This document shows, in pieces, positions 1 through 4,642 of a stretch of DNA of 5,204 bases. This DNA comes from Chloroflexota bacterium (GTDB lineage Bacteria > Chloroflexota > Limnocylindria > Limnocylindrales > CSP1-4). The stretch covers positions 1 through 5,204 of the forward strand of contig JACCVB010000393.1 of the NCBI GenBank assembly GCA_013698385.1, given 5' to 3'. The first letter of the stretch is position 1; the number at the start of each line of letters is the position of its first letter. The notes under the pieces were generated by a model. That model was not told the origin of the DNA and made no database searches. It was given only the letters and a program-made list of their open reading frames with translations. Made by a program: the position numbers and the translations under genes.

Positions 1-86
1 TGGATGTTCGGTACGCCCTGTCCAACAACATCGGCCTGGGCGGCCACAACGGCGCGGTCATCTTCAAGCGCTACGACGGCGACTGA
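1..86 (+). CDS. Beta-ketoacyl-ACP synthase, C-terminal end only (5' part outside window)
   Basis: The reading frame with codons starting at position 3 encodes 27 residues and stops at TGA 84-86. The visible end reads SNNIGLGGHNGAVIFKRY, which matches the C-terminal signature of KAS I/II condensing enzymes, normally N-S-F-G-F-G-G-H-N followed by a hydrophobic strand and K/R-R. These enzymes elongate acyl-ACP by decarboxylative Claisen condensation with malonyl-ACP in the cytoplasm. The usual FGFGG is IGLGG here, so this copy has diverged from its neighbour, which has FGFGG. A second, complete synthase starts 21 nt downstream on the same strand, so the two are probably co-transcribed. The catalytic residues are off the window, so it cannot be said whether this copy is active or a chain-length-factor-like partner. 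Confidence 0.88.
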   Translation, partial: DVRYALSNNIGLGGHNGAVIFKRYDGD

Positions 87-95
87 CCCGTCCCC

Positions 96-103
96 GGAGG
101 AGG
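96..103 (+). promoter_or_regulatory. Strong ribosome binding site for the second KAS gene
   Basis: GGAGGAGG lies between the stop of the upstream synthase and the GTG at 108. The first GGAGG is 7 nt from the start and AGGAGG is 4 nt from it. This is the best Shine-Dalgarno in the window and supports GTG 108 over internal ATG codons. Confidence 0.8.
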
Positions 104-107
104 CTTC

Positions 108-1373
108 GTGCCCGAACAGGATCCCGCACGCCGGGCCGTCATCACCGGTCTCGGCGCGATCATGCCCATCGGCAATGACTTCCCGACCTACTTGGCGAAC
201 CTGCAGGCCGGCGTGACCGGCACGCGGACCATCCAGGGCTTCGACGCGTCGGAGCACGAGGTCCGGATCGCGGCCGAGGTCCTGGACTTCGACCCGGGTA
301 CGGTGATGGACCCCAAGATGGCGCGGCGGATGACCCGGTTCATCCACTTCGCGATGGGCGCCGGCAGGCAGGCGGTCACCGATTCGGGGATCGACTTCGA
401 GTCGATGAGCCAGGAGCAGCGCGATCGGGTGGGCGTGGTGGTGAACACCGGTGGCGGCGGGATCCAGGCGATCATCGACGGGACGCATGCCCACGACGAC
501 CGAGGGCCGCGCTTCGTGTCGCCGTTCGCGGTGCCTGCGCTGTCGGGGTCCATGGGCGCCTGCATGCTGTCCATGGATTACGGCCTCACGGGACCGGTCA
601 TCACCCAGGTGGCCGCCTGCGCCACGTCCGTCATCGCGTTCCACGACGCGCTGCGGCTGATCCGGACCGGCGAATGCGACGTGGTCCTGGCCGGCGGCAC
701 GGAGGCGCCGATCGTGCCGATGGGCGTCGCCGCCCTGTCCAACATGACCGCCCTGTCCAGGCGCAACGACTCACCCGAGACGGCGTCGCGACCGTTCGAC
801 GCGACGCGCGACGGCTTCGTGCTGGGCGAGGGCGGGGGCGTGGTCGTGGTCGAGTCACTGGCTCACGCGCTGGGGCGCGGCGCGACCCCGCTTGCGGAGA
901 TACTCGGCGGCGCGCTGACGTCCGACGCTTTCCATATCAGTGCCCCTGAACCGACCGGCCGGGGCCAGAGCCGGGCGATGACCGCAGCGCTGCGCAACTC
1001 CGGCGTGGCGCCGAACGAGGTCGACTACATCGTGGCCCACGGTACGTCCACCTCGCTCAACGACGTGACCGAGACGCGGGCGATCAAGACGGCCTACGGC
1101 GAGCATGCCCGCAAGGTTGCGATCAGTTCGCCCAAGTCGATGATCGGCCACCTGGTGGGGGCGGCGGGGATCGCCAGCGTGCTCGCCGCCGTCGGCGCGT
1201 TGCGCGACCAGGTCATCCCGCCGACGGCCAACCTGCACACGCCCGATCCCGAATGCGACCTGGACTACGTGCCGCTCGTTGCACGCCGGGTGCGGGTGGA
1301 CACGGTCGCGGTCAACGGCTTCGGCTTTGGCGGACAGAACGCGGTCGCCATCTTCCGGAGGGTCCTGGACTGA
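108..1373 (+). CDS. fabF: Beta-ketoacyl-ACP synthase II (KAS II / FabF-type)
   Basis: A complete 421-aa condensing enzyme of the thiolase-like fold, close to the usual FabF length of about 410-420 aa. It extends acyl-ACP by two carbons using malonyl-ACP in type II fatty-acid synthesis. The catalytic triad is complete: Cys171 in VAACATS, His311 in VAHGTSTSLND and His348 in KSMIGHLVGAAG, with Lys343 before it. The Cys-His and His-His spacings (140 and 37 residues) equal those of E. coli FabF (C163, H303, H340). The N-terminal VITGLG (11-16), the LAGGTEA segment (194-200) and the C-terminal NGFGFGGQNAVAIF (403-416) are also typical. Gln167 sits where the active-site signature normally has a small or hydrophobic residue. 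The GTG start follows a strong ribosome site. It lies directly behind another KAS, an arrangement also seen in the mycobacterial kasA-kasB pair; that makes an elongation partner likely, but substrate preference cannot be read from the sequence. Confidence 0.95.
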   Translation: MPEQDPARRAVITGLGAIMPIGNDFPTYLANLQAGVTGTRTIQGFDASEHEVRIAAEVLDFDPGTVMDPKMARRMTRFIHFAMGAGRQAVTDSGIDFESMSQEQRDRVGVVVNTGGGGIQAIIDGTHAHDDRGPRFVSPFAVPALSGSMGACMLSMDYGLTGPVITQVAACATSVIAFHDALRLIRTGECDVVLAGGTEAPIVPMGVAALSNMTALSRRNDSPETASRPFDATRDGFVLGEGGGVVVVESLAHALGRGATPLAEILGGALTSDAFHISAPEPTGRGQSRAMTAALRNSGVAPNEVDYIVAHGTSTSLNDVTETRAIKTAYGEHARKVAISSPKSMIGHLVGAAGIASVLAAVGALRDQVIPPTANLHTPDPECDLDYVPLVARRVRVDTVAVNGFGFGGQNAVAIFRRVLD

Positions 1374-1383
1374 GCCGGTGCCG

Positions 1384-1402
1384 GTGCCGGCGCGACCGGC
1401 GC
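1384..1402 (+). terminator. GC-rich hairpin after the KAS gene, possible terminator
   Basis: GTGCCGG pairs with CCGGCGC across a five-base CGCGA loop: seven pairs, one of them a G-T wobble. It starts 10 nt after the fabF stop, inside a short run of GCCGGT hexamers (1374-1390). There is no T-tract, so intrinsic termination is only a possibility, and the stem may simply follow from the repeats. Confidence 0.25.
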
Positions 1403-1412
1403 GGCCCGCGGT

Positions 1413-1540
1413 GGCGCCAGGACCGTTCCAACGGGCGGTGGAAGCGGGGCTCAGCCGCGTTTGGAACGCCCCATGTCCCCGATCGACAGCCGAAAGCCCG
1501 TTCTTGCAGCTTCCTTCGTCGATTGGAACGTTCCTGGTCC
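1413..1540 (+). repeat. Palindromic intergenic element, copy 1
   Basis: A ~128-nt element between fabF and the phosphatase gene, repeated at 3437-3566 in the same orientation. The left end (GGCGCCAGGAC then CGTTCCAA at 1424-1431) is an imperfect inverted repeat of the right end (TTGGAACG at 1523-1530 then TTCCTGG). A third TTGGAACG lies inside at 1461-1468. The core 1448-1494 matches 3472-3518 at 42 of 47 positions. The right-hand GGCGCC seen in copy 2 has decayed to GGTCCC here. There is no coding region and no obvious target-site duplication. It could be a MITE-like non-autonomous mobile element, a REP-like repeat or a structured RNA. I do not recognise a named family. Confidence 0.8.
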
Positions 1541-1559
1541 CGGGTACGCAGTCGATCAC

Positions 1560-1571
1560 ATGCCCGGGCAT
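1560..1571. promoter_or_regulatory. 12-bp perfect palindrome upstream of the phosphatase gene
   Basis: ATGCCCGGGCAT is its own reverse complement. It ends 13 nt before a TAGGAT -10-like box and about 58 nt before the phosphatase start, so it covers the region where a -35 element would be. That suits an operator for a dimeric regulator, but palindromes are common in GC-rich DNA and no binding protein is visible. Confidence 0.25.
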
Positions 1572-1584
1572 CGGCGCCGGCTAC

Positions 1585-1590
1585 TAGGAT
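1585..1590 (+). promoter_or_regulatory. Possible -10 box for the phosphatase gene
   Basis: TAGGAT in the context CTACTAGGATGAG fits a sigma-70-type -10 element and is one of the few AT-containing spots in this spacer. It would give a leader of roughly 33 nt before ATG 1630. No convincing -35 hexamer is seen at the expected distance. Confidence 0.3.
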
Positions 1591-1629
1591 GAGCCCGATA
1601 CCGTCCAGCATCCCGACGACAGGCTGAGC

Positions 1630-2697
1630 ATGGACCCGACCCCCGGCTATGCAGCCGCGACGAACACCGGCCTCATCCGCGCATCCAACGAGGATCGCTA
1701 CCTCGCTACGCCGCCACTGTTCGCGGTCGCGGATGGCATGGGCGGCCAGGCCGCAGGCGAAGTCGCCGCGCAGATCGTGGTGGACGCACTGGCCCAGGCG
1801 TCAGCCGACGGTGAGGTCAGCGGGGGCCGCGCTCTCGGGCAGGTCCTTGAAGACGCAAACCGGGGGGTCATCGCGCGGGCGAGGGCGGATCCGGAGCTCC
1901 GGGGCATGGGCACGACCTGTTCCGCGCTCCTGATCGATGGGCAAACGGCCCACATCGCCCACGTCGGTGATTCGCGCGGCTATCTCATCCGCGACGGTGA
2001 ACTCCGGTCGTTGACCACGGACCACACGGCGGTCGGGCAGCTCGAGCGCGATGGGAGACTCACCCCGGCAGAAGCAGCCTTGCACCCCCAGCGCCACATC
2101 CTGTCGCGCGCGATCGGTGCTGCAGATGACGTGGACGTCGAACTGAGCAGCGTCGATCTCCGACTCGGGGATCGGATCATGCTCTGCTCGGACGGCCTGT
2201 CCGGGATGGTGCAGCCAATCGACATCGAGCGGATCCTGACTTCGGCCGCTGACCCGGCGAAAGCCGCCGCGGCCCTGATCGAGGCCGCGCTCGCGGGGGG
2301 CGGGAACGACAACGTCACCGTCGTCGTGATCGACCCGACTCTCGTCGCGGGGCAGGCAGCCGTGGCGCCGACCGAGGACGTGATGCGAGCGACCGTTGCG
2401 CCACGACGACGGCGACCGATCGTGGTTCTGCTGATCGCGGCGCTCCTCGCCGCCGCCCTGGTCCTGGCGCAGTCCGACTTCTGGCAGAACGGCGCGGCGC
2501 CGATCGTCGCGCCCACGGGCCCGGCGGCCACGCCTTCGCCGGCACTGAGCCCGACTCCGTCGTTGTCTACCGAGCCACTGCCCTCGCCGACCTCGGCGTC
2601 CAGCCCCGCGGCACCATCGGCGGCCATCCCATCGGCCGCATCGCCATCGGTCGCGCCCAGCGCGGGGACGCCCTCGGCCCCGTCGTACGGCCCATAG
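1630..2697 (+). CDS. PP2C-family Ser/Thr protein phosphatase, membrane-anchored (Stp/PrpC/PstP type)
   Basis: 355 aa with a complete bacterial PP2C (PPM) domain in residues ~5-236. Metal-binding and signature motifs occur in order: SNED at 19-22, VADGMGGQAAGE at 33-44 (Asp35), GMGTT at 92-96, HVGDSRGYLIRDGEL at 111-125 (Asp114), TTDHT at 129-133, SRAIG at 159-163, LCSDGLSGMV at 185-194 (Asp188) and GGGNDNVTVVV at 223-233 (Asp227). These metal-dependent enzymes remove phosphate from Ser/Thr residues and usually oppose PknB-like Hanks kinases. RRRR (259-262) precedes one membrane helix (263-281), so the catalytic domain should be cytoplasmic. Residues ~290-355 form a Pro/Ala/Ser/Thr-rich tail predicted outside the membrane. 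ATG 1630 is preceded by a weak AGG six bases upstream. It is convergent with the thioesterase gene, with 16 nt between. No kinase gene is in view, so its target is unknown. Confidence 0.93.
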   Translation: MDPTPGYAAATNTGLIRASNEDRYLATPPLFAVADGMGGQAAGEVAAQIVVDALAQASADGEVSGGRALGQVLEDANRGVIARARADPELRGMGTTCSALLIDGQTAHIAHVGDSRGYLIRDGELRSLTTDHTAVGQLERDGRLTPAEAALHPQRHILSRAIGAADDVDVELSSVDLRLGDRIMLCSDGLSGMVQPIDIERILTSAADPAKAAAALIEAALAGGGNDNVTVVVIDPTLVAGQAAVAPTEDVMRATVAPRRRRPIVVLLIAALLAAALVLAQSDFWQNGAAPIVAPTGPAATPSPALSPTPSLSTEPLPSPTSASSPAAPSAAIPSAASPSVAPSAGTPSAPSYGP

Positions 2698-2713
2698 GCA
2701 TCGCCTCCATCGA

Positions 2714-3199
2714 TCAGCGCAGCGTGCGTTCCTCGAACCGTTCGATGGCCCGGACGAAGTCGTCGGCCAGTGCGACCGGGGCGCTCGCCTTGTAGTCGTA
2801 GCGGACGAGCACGGACTCACTGACCGCCACGAGGCGGCGCGGCTCGCTGGGCACGCCCGCCGTGAGTCGATGCTCCAGCGTGAAGCTGGTCGTCCCCAGG
2901 CGCACGGCGCGCGTTTCGACCGTCACGTGTTCGCCGTGGAAGACGGGCGCCCGATAGGTGATCCGGGCCTCGGCCAGGATCAGGCTCTCCGCGCCCTCAT
3001 GCCCCGGCGCGATCGGCTCGCCAGTGACGTCCGTCCAGTAGCGGATCCGGGCCATCTCGCAGTAGGTCAGGTAGACCGCGTTGTTGACGTGGCCCATCGC
3101 GTCCGTGTCCGCGAAGCGCACCTCGAGCTCGACGCGGTGGGTGAACTCGCCGGGGAGGTCGCGCGGGTCGTCCGGAGTCGCGATGCGCGAACGACTCAC
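2714..3199 (-). CDS. Hotdog-fold acyl-CoA thioesterase (4HBT / YbgC-FadM type)
   Basis: About 161 aa from GTG 3199, normal for the single-domain 4HBT family, which hydrolyses acyl-CoA (sometimes acyl-ACP) to free acid and carrier in the cytoplasm. The signature VRFADTDAMGHVNNAVYL (residues 27-44) holds the catalytic-type Asp of the DxD-x-x-G-HVNN loop and begins the long central helix. The following strands (ILAEARITYRAPVFHGEHVTVETR and onward) match the hotdog sheet. The frame stays open upstream to 3358, but that extension is Arg/Pro-rich and overlaps the antitoxin remnant, so GTG 3199 is preferred. No clear Shine-Dalgarno precedes it. The upstream remnant's frame ends in a TGA that overlaps this GTG (GTGA), so translation may be coupled. 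The natural substrate cannot be told, and the start is the weakest part of the call. Confidence 0.85.
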   Translation of the reverse strand: MSRSRIATPDDPRDLPGEFTHRVELEVRFADTDAMGHVNNAVYLTYCEMARIRYWTDVTGEPIAPGHEGAESLILAEARITYRAPVFHGEHVTVETRAVRLGTTSFTLEHRLTAGVPSEPRRLVAVSESVLVRYDYKASAPVALADDFVRAIERFEERTLR

Positions 3200-3350
3200 G
3201 CGGCACGCCGATGGAGCCGGAACGTCGTGGGCGGCTCGAGCCCTGCCACCGGCACGCCGCGATCCATGATCAGGATCGTCTCGCCCGCTTTGACCCGATC
3301 GAGGAGTGCGGACAGGCCGTCTTTCGCTCGGTGATGGTGGCTCGCTGCAT
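3196..3350 (-). pseudogene. Phd/YefM-type antitoxin remnant, frameshifted and truncated
   Basis: From ATG 3350 the minus strand encodes MQRATITERK, the typical start of type II Phd/YefM antitoxins (usually M-x-x-x-T-I-T-E-A-K). The homology then leaves that frame and continues from about 3327 in another: AKDGLSALLDRVKAGETILI, then MDRGVPVAGLEPP. One lost G in the GAG-CGAAAGAC stretch (3329-3319) explains the break; restoring it gives a continuous ITEAKDGLSALLDRV. After EPP the match fades and the frame stops at TGA 3198-3196, about 50 residues in total against a usual ~80. In life these proteins bind and neutralise a PIN or RelE-like toxin and repress their own operon. No toxin is visible, and the thioesterase gene starts where one might be expected. 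An ATG at 3368 could open an intact 57-aa ORF over the same segment, but without the conserved N-terminus. A sequencing error is the main alternative to a true mutation. Confidence 0.72.
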
Positions 3351-3382
3351 CTGGCCATTCTGGCATCTCAAGATGTCCGGTC

Positions 3383-3408
3383 CATCAGCTGAGCGCGTTC
3401 ATCAGCTG
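3383..3408. repeat. Short direct and inverted repeats upstream of the antitoxin remnant
   Basis: CATCAGCTG occurs at 3383-3391 and again at 3400-3408. Within them AGCTGA (3387-3392) and TCAGCT (3402-3407) form an inverted repeat. The pair lies 33-58 nt upstream of the antitoxin ATG on its coding strand, where Phd-type proteins usually bind their own promoter. An old autoregulatory operator is an inference only. The rest of 3351-3436 shows nothing I can identify. Confidence 0.35.
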
Positions 3409-3436
3409 CTCAAGCCCCATCTGGTCCCTGGGTGTC

Positions 3437-3566
3437 GGCGCCACAGGCGTTCCAACGGACCGGCGGACGAAGGCTCAGCCGCATTTGGAACGCCCGGTGT
3501 CCCCGATCGACTGCTGAACCCCTTCTCGCGGCGAGCTCCTCCGCCGGTTGGAACGGTCCTGGCGCC
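3437..3566 (+). repeat. Palindromic intergenic element, copy 2
   Basis: A 130-nt element related to 1413-1540. It begins with GGCGCCA (3437-3443) and ends with TGGCGCC (3560-3566). Next inside are CGTTCCAAC (3448-3456) and GTTGGAACG (3547-3555), then CCGGCGG on the left and CCGCCGG on the right, so the terminal inverted repeats run for about 26 nt with small gaps. The inner TTGGAACG is at 3485-3492, again 37 nt from the left arm. The core 3472-3518 differs from copy 1 at only five positions, while the stretch before the right arm is poorly conserved. It sits between the antitoxin remnant and the cyclic-nucleotide-domain fragment. There is no internal gene and no clear target-site duplication. 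This copy keeps both ends better than copy 1. Confidence 0.82.
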
Positions 3567-3589
3567 AAAGGGCACGCGAGCGCCGGACC

Positions 3590-3835
3590 GCGGCCCTGAC
3601 CGGCAGCCCGCGGACGGCCGACGTCGTGACCGACGAACCGACGACGCTCCTTGAAGTGCCGGCCGCGGCCCTGCGCGCGACGATGGTCGTGCCCGAGATC
3701 CAGAAGCTCGTGCTCTCGACCCTGACCTCGCGCCTCGTCCGGACCGAGTCGGCGGACCTGCCGCGCCTGGCCGGCCTTGCCCAGGCCGACCTGCGCGACC
3801 TGCGCACACCACGGCCATCGGTCGAGCCGACGTAG
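3590..3835 (+). pseudogene. Probable 3' fragment of a cyclic-nucleotide-binding-domain gene
   Basis: From about 3590 the plus frame reads AALTGSPRTADVVTDEPTTL, then LEVPAAALRATMVVPEIQKL and VLSTLTSRLVRTESADLPRL, stopping at TAG 3833-3835. This resembles the second half of a cNMP-binding (Crp/Fnr effector-type) domain: the ALLTG-x-PRTA phosphate-binding cassette, a strand with x-LLEVP, then the two C-terminal helices with a TLTSRLVRT-like segment. The expected FGE before the cassette and the whole first half of the beta-roll are missing, and the frame upstream runs into the palindromic element. The nearest in-frame starts (GTG 3626, ATG 3680) have no ribosome site and would cut the domain further. 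I read it as a remnant left by deletion or by insertion of the element. It could instead be a short expressed protein. The family assignment rests on pattern memory. Confidence 0.5.
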
Positions 3836-3846
3836 AGGTCGACTGG

Positions 3847-3862
3847 CCCGCGGCGACGCGGG
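3847..3862. terminator. Hairpin between convergent reading frames
   Basis: CCCGCG and CGCGGG pair over a GCGA tetraloop of the GNRA type. It lies in the 36-nt gap between the end of the plus-strand fragment and the end of the minus-strand gene, where a bidirectional terminator would be expected. No T-tract is present on either side, so function is uncertain. Confidence 0.3.
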
Positions 3863-3871
3863 GCGGCCGGG

Positions 3872-4468
3872 TCAGGGACGCGGGACGGGTCGCATCGGGT
3901 ATACGCCGATCACGACCGGGGTGCGCGGATCCATCGAGAGCTCGTAGCCGACTTCGCCGGCCCGCAGGAGCTCGCCGAGCAGTCGACCTTCTCGGAGTGG
4001 CAGACCGACGTAGATCTGGCCGCTGCTCATGGGCACGCCCGTGACGATGTCGTCGCCACCGTCGATCGCGAATCGGCGTCGGAGCTCGTGCATCGGGACG
4101 TACGGGCGGCTCTTGATGAAGCGGCGCAGCTGCGGAGCCGTGCACATATTGCCGCGGTCGCCATGTCCGTTGATCACGGGACCCTTGGACGCGGGGGGGG
4201 CGTAGGGCACGGAAGGCACCGCGACCCCTGCGGGGACTGACGGCTGCGGTCGCGAGCTTTCGGCCGGCCCTGGCATCCCCCGAACCGGTCGTGCGGGGGG
4301 CCGCTGGGCACCAGGTCCGGGTAACGGAAAGATTGCGGGGGCGGCCGACGGAGCAGTCGAGCTGGCCGCGCCATCGCTCAGCACGACCGGACGCGAGTCG
4401 GCTCCCGGCGGTCGGGGCGACTCGGGCCGGCGGGCGTGGTGCGGATGGCCGTGGTGGCGCCGGCTCAT
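3872..4468 (-). CDS. Hypothetical protein, Pro-rich N-terminal half and compact C-terminal domain
   Basis: 198 aa from ATG 4468; I do not recognise the family. Residues 1-10 are His/Arg-rich (SRRHHGHPHH), and ~11-95 are low complexity (Pro, Ala, Ser, Gly), probably disordered. Residues ~105-198 look folded: helix-like PQLRRFIKSR, HELRRRFAIDGGDDIVTGV, strand-like QIYVGLP, an amphipathic REGRLLGELLRAGEVGYEL segment and the strand-like end TPVVIGVYPMRP. The first part of that domain could be a helix-turn-helix, but this is a guess. There is no signal peptide or membrane segment. The start overlaps the TGA of a 26-aa upstream frame (ATGA), and its ribosome site is weak. A run of eight C (4193-4200 on the plus strand read as G) lies at the join of the two halves. 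It is downstream of the peptidase gene on the same strand, but a hairpin separates them, so co-transcription is unclear. Confidence 0.65.
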   Translation of the reverse strand: MSRRHHGHPHHARRPESPRPPGADSRPVVLSDGAASSTAPSAAPAIFPLPGPGAQRPPARPVRGMPGPAESSRPQPSVPAGVAVPSVPYAPPASKGPVINGHGDRGNMCTAPQLRRFIKSRPYVPMHELRRRFAIDGGDDIVTGVPMSSGQIYVGLPLREGRLLGELLRAGEVGYELSMDPRTPVVIGVYPMRPVPRP

Positions 4469-4565
4469 CGGTCGGCGCCTGGAGCGGACTGGGCGATGGA
4501 TCCGGATCGGTCGGTGACGGACCGCCGCCGTGTGTTGCTGGGCATCACTACTCGGTCAGTTGAGA

Positions 4566-4588
4566 ACGGTGCCGATGATCGGCACCGT
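4566..4588 (-). terminator. Perfect 11-bp hairpin downstream of the M24 peptidase gene
   Basis: ACGGTGCCGAT and ATCGGCACCGT are exact reverse complements around a single central G, so in RNA the loop would be about 3-5 nt on a stem of 9-10 pairs. It starts 54 nt after the peptidase stop in the direction of that gene, and the minus strand then reads TTCTCA, only a weak U-rich tail. The position suits a terminator or 3' end stabiliser. A regulator-binding palindrome for the next minus-strand gene is the alternative. Confidence 0.45.
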
Positions 4589-4642
4589 CGGCCTAGGATA
4601 CCCCAGTGCGAAGGTGGCTCCGCACCGACACCGGCTGGCGGG

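Noticed and set aside
1448..1500. Shared translation GSAAFGTP-x-VPDR in both element copies, plus strand
   Set aside because: Only a short stretch agrees, the frames diverge at once outside it, and neither copy has a start with a ribosome site. The conservation is better explained at the nucleotide level.
855..1571. 238-aa minus-strand open frame antisense to the KAS gene
   Set aside because: It lies opposite a gene with complete catalytic motifs and runs into the palindromic element. The translation is Arg/Gly-rich with no recognisable domain, as expected for antisense frames in GC-rich DNA.
1801..2820. 339-aa minus-strand open frame opposite the phosphatase
   Set aside because: It covers the antisense of a clear PP2C domain and overlaps the end of the thioesterase gene. 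The product is Arg-rich and patternless.
1413..3566. CRISPR array
   Set aside because: Only two widely separated copies with long inverted ends, no regular spacers and no cas genes.
3402..4145. 247-aa minus-strand open frame across element copy 2 and into the hypothetical gene
   Set aside because: It is extremely Arg/Ser/Pro-rich, crosses the repeat and overlaps the better-supported frame 3872-4468. The GVPNAAEP string it shares with the frame over copy 1 comes from the conserved repeat core, not from a protein family.
4589..4642. tRNA or small RNA after the TAGGAT box at 4594-4599
   Set aside because: Only a five-pair stem (GTGCG/CGCAC) could be drawn. There is no cloverleaf, T-loop or anticodon arm.
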